Of a stretch of 64,000 bases of DNA, positions 26,820 to 34,366 are shown piece by piece. Both the position numbers and the translations under genes were made by a program. Numbering within the stretch: position 1 is the first letter of the stretch; the number at the start of each line of letters is the position of its first letter. The notes below the pieces were generated by a model. The model saw only the letters and a program-made list of their open reading frames with translations. It did not search any database and was not told the origin of the DNA. This stretch comes from G963674835 sp963674835 (GTDB lineage: Bacteria; Planctomycetota; Planctomycetia; Pirellulales; Thermoguttaceae), in the NCBI GenBank assembly GCA_963674835.2, contig CAXXKC010000003.1, positions 744,001 through 808,000 of the forward strand, in the 5' to 3' direction.

Positions 26820-28256
26820 ATGATGCACACTACGGTTCAGGAAACCGCCGAGCGGCCGCTCACACTGCGCGCTTTGCGTGACAGTGGTTGGGTGTCCAAA
26901 CCCGTCAAACGCGAAATCTACGACAACTTCATCCGGATGCTAAGCCAGGGAGACAACCTCTTTCCCGGCATTATCGGTTACGACGATACCGTCATCCCCG
27001 AAATCAACATCGCGCTGATCGCCCAGCACGACCTCTTGTTCCTCGGCGAGAAGGGACAGGCCAAGAGCCGGCTCATGCGGCTCCTCGTCCGGTTTCTCGA
27101 CCCCGAGGTCCCCTACCTCGACATACCCGGGCTCGCCGTCCACGAAGACCCCTTCCATCCCATCACCCGCACCGGCCGCGAAGCCGTCGAGCGCCTGCCG
27201 GCCGACGAGGTCCCCATCGCCTGGTGGCGCCGCGACGACCGCTACGCCGAACGCCTCGCGCCCGGCACCAAGTTCGCCGACGTCATCGGCGAAATCGACC
27301 CCGCCAAACTCGCCGGTGGCGTCAGCATGTCGGCCGAAGACGCCCTCCACTTTGGCCTCATCCCACGCATGCACCGCGGCATCTTCGCCATCAACGAACT
27401 GCCCGAGTTGGACGAGCTTGTCCAGGTGGGCCTCTTCAACATCCTCGAAGAGCGCGACGTCCAGATCCGCGGCTATCCCATCCGCTTCGATATCGACGTC
27501 ATGGTCCTCTTTTCGGCCAACCCCACTACCTACAACCGCAGCGGCAAGGTTATCCCGCAACTCAAAGACCGCATCGGCTCGGTCATCCATACCCACTACC
27601 CCACCGAGCGGCAATTGGGGATCGAAATCATCCAGCAGGAAGCCGGTATCGATCTGGACGGTCAGTTCCCCGTCGTCGTCCCTTACTTCATGCGCGAGAT
27701 CATCGAACAGATGACGATCGTCGCGCGCCGCTCCAAGTACATCGACCAGCAGTCCGGCGTCAGCGCCCGCTTCAGCATCGCCAACTACCGCACGATGATC
27801 GCCAGCGCCCGCCAACGCGCCGCCGTGCTCGGCGAGCATCCCACCGTGCCGCGAATCAGCGACCTCGGCCATCTCTACGCCTCGTCGCTCGGCAAGCTCG
27901 AGCTCGACATGATGTCCAGCCACCAGATGTCCGAACGCCAGGTCCTCGATGCCGTCCTCGCCGAGGCCGTCCGCGATGTCTTCGGCGAATATGTCGAGCG
28001 GCACGGCCTGGCCGACATTTCCGAGATCTTCGCGCGCGGCGTCAAGGTCGAAGTCGGCGACATGCTCCCCTCCCAAGTCTACGCCGAACGACTCAAACGC
28101 GTCCCGCCCGCCTGGCAAAAGGCCTTCGAAGTCAATGCCTCCGCCGACGCCGCGGTGAGGGCCTCGTGCGTCGAATTCGTGCTCGCTGGGTTGTACGCCT
28201 CGGAGATGGTTTCCCGCTCGCAGCACCACGGAAGGATCGTCTATGAAGTCCCATAG
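26820..28256 (+). CDS. MoxR/ChlI-type AAA+ ATPase
   Basis: A 478-residue ATPase. Walker A is LGEKGQAKS (about residue 75-83), Walker B the IFAINELPELD segment (about 185), and a sensor NPTTYNRSGK follows FSANP. The overall pattern matches magnesium-chelatase subunit I and MoxR-type ATPases, which remodel partner proteins with a von Willebrand A factor. The gene overlaps the VWA gene by 14 bases, so the two make one unit. Neither chlorophyll genes nor a MoxR dehydrogenase set are nearby. No clear ribosome site precedes the ATG; a second ATG follows one codon later. Confidence 0.88.
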   Translation: MMHTTVQETAERPLTLRALRDSGWVSKPVKREIYDNFIRMLSQGDNLFPGIIGYDDTVIPEINIALIAQHDLLFLGEKGQAKSRLMRLLVRFLDPEVPYLDIPGLAVHEDPFHPITRTGREAVERLPADEVPIAWWRRDDRYAERLAPGTKFADVIGEIDPAKLAGGVSMSAEDALHFGLIPRMHRGIFAINELPELDELVQVGLFNILEERDVQIRGYPIRFDIDVMVLFSANPTTYNRSGKVIPQLKDRIGSVIHTHYPTERQLGIEIIQQEAGIDLDGQFPVVVPYFMREIIEQMTIVARRSKYIDQQSGVSARFSIANYRTMIASARQRAAVLGEHPTVPRISDLGHLYASSLGKLELDMMSSHQMSERQVLDAVLAEAVRDVFGEYVERHGLADISEIFARGVKVEVGDMLPSQVYAERLKRVPPAWQKAFEVNASADAAVRASCVEFVLAGLYASEMVSRSQHHGRIVYEVP

Positions 28257-29943
28257 ACCCCTCGGCGGCGTCATCCATACGTATCAGCGCTACGATCCCC
28301 ACAACATCCCCGGCCCCATGCAACAGCAGCCGGATCTCGTCTCCGGCGCCATCGAGCACATGCTCGCCTTCGGCGACATGCACGAATTGACCGACGAGGA
28401 GCTCTCCCGCGCAATAAGGCTTGACCCGTCGCAAATCGCAGGCCTGGGGCCGAGCCTCCAGTCGCTCATGCAGATGCTGCGCGAGCGCAAACGCAAGATC
28501 CTGGCGACTTACGAGACCCAACAGGTGCAGAAAGAGGCTCGCCAGTCCTACCGCACGCTCGGCGAGCAGATAGAACCCTCCCACCACTGGCGCCACCGCT
28601 TACGTCAGGCCTTCGAGGAAGAACAACTGTACGACCTGGAACGCCTCTGGTACGCGGTCGACACCGAAGACGCACCGTTCGCCAGGCAACTCGTCCAGTT
28701 GGTCGATCGGCTAGGCACCAAGTACCAAATCGACGAACTGACGGCCAAGTACTCCTTCACCGGCCGCACACCGATGACGATTGCGCAGGCACTGGCCATC
28801 AAGGAAGAGCTGGAAACGATCGATCGGCTCCTCAAACAGCTCGAAGAGGCGGCCCAAACAGCTCGCATCGGCGTCATCGATCTCGATGCCTTGGCCGAAT
28901 TCACCGAGCCGGGTGACCTCGACGAACTCCGCGACCTCGCCCGCCAGATCCAGCAGTACCTTCGCCAGCTAGCCGAGCAGCAAGGCCTCGAAAAGACTGC
29001 TCGTGGATACCAGCTCACGCCCAAGGCCTTTCGCCTCTTTCAGGGCAAACTCCTCGATCGGATCTTCGCCGACCTCCAGGCCTCGCGCACCGGCCGTCAC
29101 CAAGGTCCCGTCAGCGGCGAAGGCGCCGTCGAACTCCAGCGCACCCGCCCCTATGAGTTCGGCGACTCGATCACCCACATGGACATCCCCGCCACGCTCA
29201 TCAACGCCATGATCCGCAACGGCCCGGGCCTTCCTGTCTCCCTCTCCGTCGACGATATCGAAATCCACTACACGCGCAACTCGCCCAAGTGCGCCACTGT
29301 GGTCTGCCTCGATATGAGCGGCTCCATGCGCTACAACGGACTGTACATCGACGTCAAACGCATGGGCCTCGCCCTCGAAGGGCTGATCCGCCGCGAATAC
29401 CCCGGCGACTATCTCCAGTTCGTCGAGATCTTCACCTTCGCCAAGCCGCGCCGCGCCAGCGAAATCGCCGCGCTGATGCCCAAACCCGTCACCGTTTGGG
29501 ACCCGGTCGTTCGCATGCGGGCCGACATGAGCGACCATCGCATCAGTGAACTCGATATCCCACCCCACTTCACCAACCTGCAGCACGGCCTGCAGCTCGC
29601 CCGGCTCTGCCTCAGCACCCAAGACACTCCGAACCGTCAGATCATCCTCATCACCGACGGTCTGCCCACCGCCCATTTCCAGCAACAGTTCCTCTACCTA
29701 CTCTATCCTCCGCATCGAGAAACCGAGACGGCAACCCTCCATGAAGGCCAGCTCTGCCGGCGCGAGGGCATCACGATCAACGTCTTCCTGCTGCCAAGCT
29801 GGTCCCAATCCAGTGACGACGTCCGATTCGCCTACAACCTGGCCGAATTGACCGCCGGAAGAGTCTTCTTCACCGCCGGCAAAGACCTCGACCGCTACGT
29901 CGTGTGGGACTACCTCCAGCACCGGCGAGAAATCATCGCCTAG
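28243..29943 (+). CDS. VWA-domain protein, partner of the MoxR-type ATPase
   Basis: A 566-residue protein whose ATG lies inside the end of the ATPase gene, with GGAAGGA 6 bases upstream. The N-terminal 300 residues are helical and charged. A von Willebrand A domain starts near 345 with the metal-ion site VVCLDMSGSMRYNG (DxSxS) and continues to ILITDGLPTAHF. Such proteins act with MoxR ATPases in assembly or metal insertion of target proteins. No signal peptide is seen, so it is cytoplasmic. Target unknown. Confidence 0.88.
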   Translation: MKSHRPLGGVIHTYQRYDPHNIPGPMQQQPDLVSGAIEHMLAFGDMHELTDEELSRAIRLDPSQIAGLGPSLQSLMQMLRERKRKILATYETQQVQKEARQSYRTLGEQIEPSHHWRHRLRQAFEEEQLYDLERLWYAVDTEDAPFARQLVQLVDRLGTKYQIDELTAKYSFTGRTPMTIAQALAIKEELETIDRLLKQLEEAAQTARIGVIDLDALAEFTEPGDLDELRDLARQIQQYLRQLAEQQGLEKTARGYQLTPKAFRLFQGKLLDRIFADLQASRTGRHQGPVSGEGAVELQRTRPYEFGDSITHMDIPATLINAMIRNGPGLPVSLSVDDIEIHYTRNSPKCATVVCLDMSGSMRYNGLYIDVKRMGLALEGLIRREYPGDYLQFVEIFTFAKPRRASEIAALMPKPVTVWDPVVRMRADMSDHRISELDIPPHFTNLQHGLQLARLCLSTQDTPNRQIILITDGLPTAHFQQQFLYLLYPPHRETETATLHEGQLCRREGITINVFLLPSWSQSSDDVRFAYNLAELTAGRVFFTAGKDLDRYVVWDYLQHRREIIA

Positions 29944-29988
29944 ACCGCGCAAACGCTCGCCGTCCGCCCACTGCTCACCACCCACTTC

Positions 29989-30222
29989 TCATTGGCACTG
30001 CACCGGAACATATCCCGGTGGGCAAGTCGTTTGCTGCTGCACCTGGGTCTGCGGAACGCACATGACCTGCGGCGCCGTCTGCATGTACGGTACCTGTCCC
30101 GGTTGCACGTACGATGTTTGCAGCGGCTGCGCGTAAGGCTGCCGATACTGGTCCCAACAACAGCAACCGCTGCCGACCAGAGCGGTAACAACAAGCAAGG
30201 CGATGGCTGAAATGTATCGCAT
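29989..30222 (-). CDS. Small Gln/Tyr/Pro-rich lipoprotein-like protein
   Basis: A 77-residue protein starting at the ATG giving MRYISAIALL, with GGGAG upstream; the longer frame has no ribosome site. A hydrophobic signal ends GSGCCC, which may be a lipidated cysteine although the lipobox is weak. The mature part is short and rich in Gln, Tyr, Pro and Val (YRQPYAQPLQ, VQPGQVPYMQ, QVQQQTTCPPGYVP). It may be a surface-linked or envelope-spanning small protein. Function unknown. Confidence 0.65.
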   Translation of the reverse strand: MRYISAIALLVVTALVGSGCCCWDQYRQPYAQPLQTSYVQPGQVPYMQTAPQVMCVPQTQVQQQTTCPPGYVPVQCQ

Positions 30223-30258
30223 CACGGAACTCCCGGCCCGCAGCCGCGGGCCTCGCAA

Positions 30259-30696
30259 CGACTGGGTTCTGAAACGGGAGTGGCTAAGGTAGCGACCAGC
30301 CCCCGCAAGGTCAACGTCAATTTGCCAACCTAACCCAGTTGCTCAGTATGCGAGCCCACGCTTCTCACCCTTCCCTTCTCTGTCTCCACATCCAAGAGGA
30401 AAACACGCCGCCATTTCAGCCCCGCTCTTGGCTTCTTGGGGTTGATCTGAAACCTCCCGCAAGTGTACGACTTCGCAAACCGCTTGCCGATCCGGCCTCC
30501 CCTACCCTGCCCCGCTCCAAACACAAGAATCAAGACCAGCAACCGCAACCAACATATGTCCGGACGAGACAACCCATTTCACTCCGATCATCCTCTTTCT
30601 CCATACTTCTCATTCGCCCATTCCTCTTGTGAGCTCCATCCCGCCTAACGGTCGACCAAGTCGCCCATTCCAGAAGACAACCGGATAACGCCTCAA
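30259..30696. other. Intergenic region, no gene seen
   Basis: These 438 bp hold short overlapping open frames on both strands with no ribosome site and no protein-like composition. No terminator or promoter stood out. They should include the promoter of the reductase gene at 30697 and that of the small minus-strand gene. Confidence 0.5.
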
Positions 30697-31761
30697 ATGC
30701 AGACCGCACCGCAATGGATGATCTACGGGGCCAACGGCTACACCGGCCGGCGCATTGCTCAAGAAGCCGTTCAGCGCGGAATGCATCCCGTTCTCGCCGG
30801 ACGCAACCGCCAGGCTGTCCACCCCCTGGCCCAGCAACTGCAGTGTCCAAGCCGCGTCTTCCCCTTAACCGACGTTTCCACCGTCCAGGCTGCTCTGGAA
30901 GGCTGCCAGCTCGTGCTCCACTGTGCAGGCCCATTCACCGAAACCTCGCAGCCAATGCGCAACGCCTGCCTCAATGCCGGAATCCACTACCTCGATATCA
31001 CCGGTGAGATCGAGGTCATCGAAGCCGCCGCTGCCGATCACCCAGCCGCCGTCCGCTCGGGAACCGTCCTGTTGCCGGCGGTCGGTTTCGACGTTGTCCC
31101 CAGCGACTGCCTGGCGGCCATGCTCGCCGCACGCATGCCCGAGGCTACCTTGCTCCAACTGGCGTTCGCCGGCGTCGGCCCGCCCAGCCCCGGCACTCTC
31201 AAAACCATGCTTCAGCGTCTCTACGAAGGCGGCCGTGCGCGGGTCGATGGCCAGATCGTACAGGTCCCCTTGGCCTGGAAAACCATGAAGGTCCCCTTCC
31301 GCGACGGCGTCCAAGCCGCAATGACCATTCCCTGGGGCGACGTGGCCGCCGCATGGCATTCCACTCGCATCCCAAATATCGAAGTCTACATGGCCATGCC
31401 TTCGCGGCAGCTCCGTTGGGTCCACCGCTTCGAGTCGCTCCTGCCCCTGCTGGGAAACCCACTGGCACAAAGCGTGATGCGGCCCGTCCTGCGGCGGCTC
31501 GCAACCGGAGGCGACCCATCCACGACCACCGACGGCCGCAGCTCCTTCTGGGGACGCGTCTCGGACCCTTCCGGCCAATCCCTCGAGGCTACCCTGACTG
31601 GCCCCGGCAGCTATCGCCTCACCGCCCTCACGGCGCTGGCCTCCGTCCAGCGCGTCCTGGCCGGAACCGTCGCCCCCGGCTTCACCACTCCCTCAAAAGC
31701 CTTCGGCGCTGAGTTCATCCTCACCATCGCCGACGTCGACTTCCTATACACCCCAGCGTAA
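30697..31761 (+). CDS. Saccharopine-dehydrogenase-like / trans-acyl enoyl reductase family protein
   Basis: A 354-residue protein with a Rossmann cofactor motif at the start: MIYGANGYTGRRIAQEA. Then come LAGRNRQAV, VLHCAGPFTETSQPM, HYLDITGEIEVIEA and LPAVGFDVVPSDCLAAM. This is the saccharopine-dehydrogenase-like family that includes trans-acyl enoyl reductases. A NAD(P)H-dependent reduction is likely, substrate unknown. No neighbour helps. No good ribosome site was seen before the ATG. Confidence 0.82.
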   Translation: MQTAPQWMIYGANGYTGRRIAQEAVQRGMHPVLAGRNRQAVHPLAQQLQCPSRVFPLTDVSTVQAALEGCQLVLHCAGPFTETSQPMRNACLNAGIHYLDITGEIEVIEAAAADHPAAVRSGTVLLPAVGFDVVPSDCLAAMLAARMPEATLLQLAFAGVGPPSPGTLKTMLQRLYEGGRARVDGQIVQVPLAWKTMKVPFRDGVQAAMTIPWGDVAAAWHSTRIPNIEVYMAMPSRQLRWVHRFESLLPLLGNPLAQSVMRPVLRRLATGGDPSTTTDGRSSFWGRVSDPSGQSLEATLTGPGSYRLTALTALASVQRVLAGTVAPGFTTPSKAFGAEFILTIADVDFLYTPA

Positions 31762-31830
31762 ACAAGCACCCCCGCCCCCACCGTGTTCCCCTGTAACACA
31801 CCCGCCCCCGGCTGCGCCCTCCCCACTACC

Positions 31831-32694
31831 CTACGATCGCCCATCCCGACCAAAATTGAACTCGACCGGCGAATCCACACCCACCCTGAGATCCTTGGCG
31901 ATCCAGTGATACTTGCTCGTCCGCAGCAGCTCGGCCGGGTCCGAAAAATAACGCCCGATTTGCGTCTTGTCCAACTCATCCAGAAACGCATCGCGCGGTC
32001 GCGCGGCGTGCCGCGACAGAAGCAACACCCAGTACCTGCCCGGCGGAAGCGCCAGCGAAAACTCCCCCGACTCATCCGTCCGTGCATAAGCTCCGCCCAA
32101 ACTCCGAATGGCTCGGATCGTCGGCTGGCTTTCTCCCGGAGCCGGATCATCCGGTCGTATGCCGTACGGAGACCAAGGCGTCTGCGGGAATCGGTCCGAC
32201 GGCAAAACCACAACCACCGCACTCTCATCCCCGGTCAGCCCCTTGGTGCCGGCGCTGTAGACCAGCGTCCCGTACAGCAGGACCCGCTCCTTTCCCGCGG
32301 TTGCCCCCTTTCGGGCAGCGCCGGGCACAACGCTGTCACGTCCGACCAGAAAGCCGACTGCGAACGCCACGAACAAACCCGCCACAAACAAAACGACGTG
32401 GTGCGGTCGCAGCCTGCCCCGAGTCCCCGCAGGCCAGTTCTCCGGCAACGGAGGTGGCCGCACGGCTCCAGTACCGTTTGAACCGCCCACCAGATCCTCC
32501 GCCGTCCCCGGAAACTCAACCTTCCGGCGCGACTTCCGACTCTTGCGGCCCAACGCCAAAGCCAAGGCGGCCGCTTCCTCATTCGGAACCGTCTGCACGC
32601 AGTTGCACTTTGGGCACTCAATCTCTGTGCCGATCTTCCGGCTGGCCGTGCGCAGCAAGCGACCGCAGTGCGGACAGGGAAATCGAATCGCCAT
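31831..32694 (-). CDS. Zinc-ribbon membrane protein with carboxypeptidase-regulatory-like domain
   Basis: A 287-residue protein. Residues about 6-36 are a zinc ribbon (CPHCGRLL and CPKCNCV). A Ser/Lys/Pro-rich linker leads to a membrane segment (HVVLFVAGLFVAFAVGFLVG, about 98-117). The exported part starts at about 135 and has a carboxypeptidase-regulatory-like (beta-sandwich) character: LLYGTLVYS, GAYARTDESGEFSLALPPGR, YWVLLLS. The topology is zinc ribbon inside, sandwich outside, as in the DUF1559 gene at 16099. The role is unknown. It is followed on the same strand by the end of the 32737 gene's upstream region. Confidence 0.7.
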   Translation of the reverse strand: MAIRFPCPHCGRLLRTASRKIGTEIECPKCNCVQTVPNEEAAALALALGRKSRKSRRKVEFPGTAEDLVGGSNGTGAVRPPPLPENWPAGTRGRLRPHHVVLFVAGLFVAFAVGFLVGRDSVVPGAARKGATAGKERVLLYGTLVYSAGTKGLTGDESAVVVVLPSDRFPQTPWSPYGIRPDDPAPGESQPTIRAIRSLGGAYARTDESGEFSLALPPGRYWVLLLSRHAARPRDAFLDELDKTQIGRYFSDPAELLRTSKYHWIAKDLRVGVDSPVEFNFGRDGRS

Positions 32695-32736
32695 GCCTTC
32701 AGATTACCAGGCGATGTCTCACTTCGGCAAATCCCG

Positions 32737-32991
32737 TCACGACGGATCCGGGGGCTCATCCGGCGGAGAAAGCAAGTGAATTGCTTGCACCAACACCAGA
32801 AACACCACATCCAGCGCCCAGAGAATCCCGCACGCAAGTGCTACGCGACCTACCACCACGCCACCCGACGCATCTCCCATCTTGCCAAGCACCTGGGCCA
32901 ATCCCCAGAGAACGATCGTTCCCACTGGCAGAAACAGGGCCGCCGCAGTCAGAAACAGCAAGACACGCTGCAGAAAAGCCTTCCAATTCAT
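32737..32991 (-). CDS. Small two-pass membrane protein
   Basis: An 84-residue protein starting at the ATG giving MNWKAFLQRV, with AGGAAAGAG upstream; the longer frame of 159 residues runs into the dispersed repeat. Two hydrophobic segments (VLLFLTAAALFLPVGTIVLW and VALACGILWALDVVFLVLVQ) leave a short acidic, Pro-rich tail. No family recognised. It ends 42 bp before the start of the zinc-ribbon gene at 32694 on the same strand and may be transcribed with it. Confidence 0.6.
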   Translation of the reverse strand: MNWKAFLQRVLLFLTAAALFLPVGTIVLWGLAQVLGKMGDASGGVVVGRVALACGILWALDVVFLVLVQAIHLLSPPDEPPDPS

Positions 32992-33160
32992 GCACTCTTT
33001 CCTATCTTCGCCGATTTTGCCGACCGTTACGGTCAGTGTCAATGGGAGGGACCATAACGCCCTGTCTCCTGCAACACACAACCACCACCCACAAAATGCC
33101 ATCACAATGGGTGGCATGCTTCCTTGACTTGCCAGGTAGTTGGGGCAGAATGAAGCTACT

Positions 33161-33238
33161 AGAGCGCATTCGGCGTAACTGTAGCGTGTATTTCGCTTTT
33201 GAAGCCGCAGACACACACCGCCGCCAGCGCTACAGTTA
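33161..33238. repeat. Left part of a dispersed palindromic repeat split by an IS
   Basis: AGAGCGCATTCGGCGTAACT through CGCTACAGTTA. AACTGTAGCGT (33177 onwards) and ACGCTACAGTT are perfect 11-bp inverted repeats about 40 bp apart. The copy stops at a TA (33237-33238), continues after the IS at 34339 and ends GTGCGACTCGCACTAG. Of all copies in the window this has the most intact inner stem. Confidence 0.9.
33237..33238. repeat. TA target duplication, left side of the IS
   Basis: TA at 33237-33238 is repeated at 34339-34340. Removing the IS and one TA restores the repeat word ACAGTTAAGTGCGACTCGCA, as seen with small changes in the other copies. Confidence 0.85.
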
Positions 33239-33260
33239 CTGAGTGTCGCAGAAGTAGTGA
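33239..33260 (+). repeat. IS terminal inverted repeat, left (downstream end of transposase)
   Basis: CTGAGTGTCGCAGAAGTAGT-GA. It matches the complement of 34317-34338 at 19 of 22 positions, with TCGCAGAAGTAGTGA perfect. Confidence 0.9.
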
Positions 33261-33265
33261 GTCCA

Positions 33266-34284
33266 TTAGAGCAGGAGTTTTGTGTGTTCGAGGAAACGGG
33301 GCAAGAGATTCTGATTGCGGCGGAGAGACGACAGGGAATGGGTGGTTTGTTGGCGGAGATGGTGGGCGTCGGTGGGCGCGAAGTTGGCTTGGCACCCGTG
33401 TTTGACGTAGCTCCACACGCCTTCCACCGGATTCAACTCGGGACGGTAGGACGGCAAGGGTTCGAAGCGGAACCAAGACGGATGCTTGATCGCGAAATAC
33501 TTGGCCGTCTTGAAATGGGCAGGGAGATTGTCCCAGACGAGCACAAGCCGACGCCGAAAACGACGGTGCAGGCTACGCAGGAACGCGATCAGAAGCGACG
33601 TGTCGATGTTGCGGCCGTGCAACTGAAAAAAGAAGTCCATTCGTCGGCGAAGAGGCGAAATCGAAAAGGCTCCGATCGCCGAGAGTCGATCACGCCGGGC
33701 CGATTCGACCAAGATGGGCGTCCGCCCCGATGGTGCCCAGGTTCGACGGACGGTCGGCTGAAGCAGGAAGCCGGATTCGTCCAAAAACACTATCGGCCGA
33801 CGCCAACGGGCCGCCCCTTTTTTATCCGCGGCCACTCGACGTTTCGCCAACGCTCCAGTGCGTCGGGGTCTTGTTGTCGTGCTCGACGCTGCGGTTTTTG
33901 CAGTGTTAGGGTCAGTTGCCGGAGGATCTTCAGCACATGATGGGGATGGTAGTCGACGTTGAATCTTTGGCGAATGACTTGAGCGACGCGTTTCCCGGTC
34001 CACAGATCGGACGAAAATCCGGCAGCCAGGGCGCCCTTGAGAAGGATGCGTGTGAGCGTTTTCAATCGTGCCTTGGGCAACTTGGGTGGTCGCCCGGTGG
34101 GCGACTTGGTCCGCAGGCCTTCGAGGCCTTGGCATTGGACAATCGCTTTCCATCGCCCAACCGACGAGGTCGCTACATTCAAAGCGCAAGCCACGTCGAT
34201 GCTCTTGCTGCCGGCCAGAAGAAGCCGGCCGGCTGCGACACGCCGAGCTTCTTGCTCCGCCTTGGTTCCAAGTGTTCGTCCCAT
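33266..34284 (-). CDS. IS630-family transposase (OrfAB by -1 frameshift)
   Basis: Two overlapping frames make one transposase of 339 residues. OrfA (34284-33790) begins MGRTLGTKAEQEARRV, has a helix-turn-helix (ACALNVATSSVGRWKAI), a Pro/Arg linker (GLRTKSPTGRPPK) and a second winged-helix region. OrfB in the -1 frame gives the DDE catalytic core: IVFLDESGF (first Asp), LVLVWDNLPAH (second Asp) and RPELNPVEGVWSYVK (Glu), ending at 33266. The switch is at the A_AAA_AAG site at 33817-33823. The element probably encodes its own mobility. A start in the flanking DNA at 34354 for OrfB alone is rejected. Confidence 0.88.
33817..33823 (-). other. Slippery site A_AAA_AAG for -1 frameshift
   Basis: On the minus strand OrfA reads ATA AAA AAG GGG. 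The heptamer A_AAA_AAG is in the exact frame needed for simultaneous -1 slippage and leads into ATA AAA AAA GGG GCG of OrfB. Without slippage OrfA stops 9 codons later. Confidence 0.85.
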
Positions 34285-34316
34285 GCATACCCATACGAAC
34301 CGACCTGTAAATCAGT

Positions 34317-34338
34317 TCACTACTTCTGCGACCGTCAA
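34317..34338 (-). repeat. IS terminal inverted repeat, right (upstream of transposase)
   Basis: Read on the minus strand it is TTGACGGTCGCAGAAGTAGT-GA, pairing with the left end. It ends 33 bp before the OrfA start codon. Confidence 0.9.
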
Positions 34339-34357
34339 TAAGTGCGACTCGCACTAG
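34339..34357. repeat. Right part of the split dispersed repeat with TA duplication
   Basis: TA (34339-34340), then AGTGCGACTCGCACTAG. It completes the repeat copy begun at 33161 and ends 9 bp before the esterase start codon, so the palindrome and the IS now occupy the esterase's leader or promoter region. Confidence 0.88.
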
Positions 34358-34366
34358 AGAGGGTTT

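Larger units (their letters stand above)
33239..34338 (-). mobile_element. IS630-family insertion sequence, 1100 bp
   Basis: The element is bounded by 22-bp inverted repeats with three mismatches and by a TA duplication, which is the hallmark of the IS630/Tc1 group. It encodes a two-frame transposase on the minus strand joined by a frameshift. It sits inside a copy of the dispersed repeat, so the empty site can be read from the other copies. It is probably intact: both ends, the helix-turn-helix part and the DDE part are all present. Confidence 0.9.

Noticed and set aside
32992..33216. N-terminal extension of the small membrane protein at 32737
   Set aside because: It runs into the dispersed repeat and has no ribosome site, while AGGAAAGAG lies before the inner ATG.
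33266..34354. A single 362-residue OrfB starting outside the IS
   Set aside because: Its first part is out of frame with the conserved OrfA and it begins beyond the inverted repeat. The frameshift product explains both domains.
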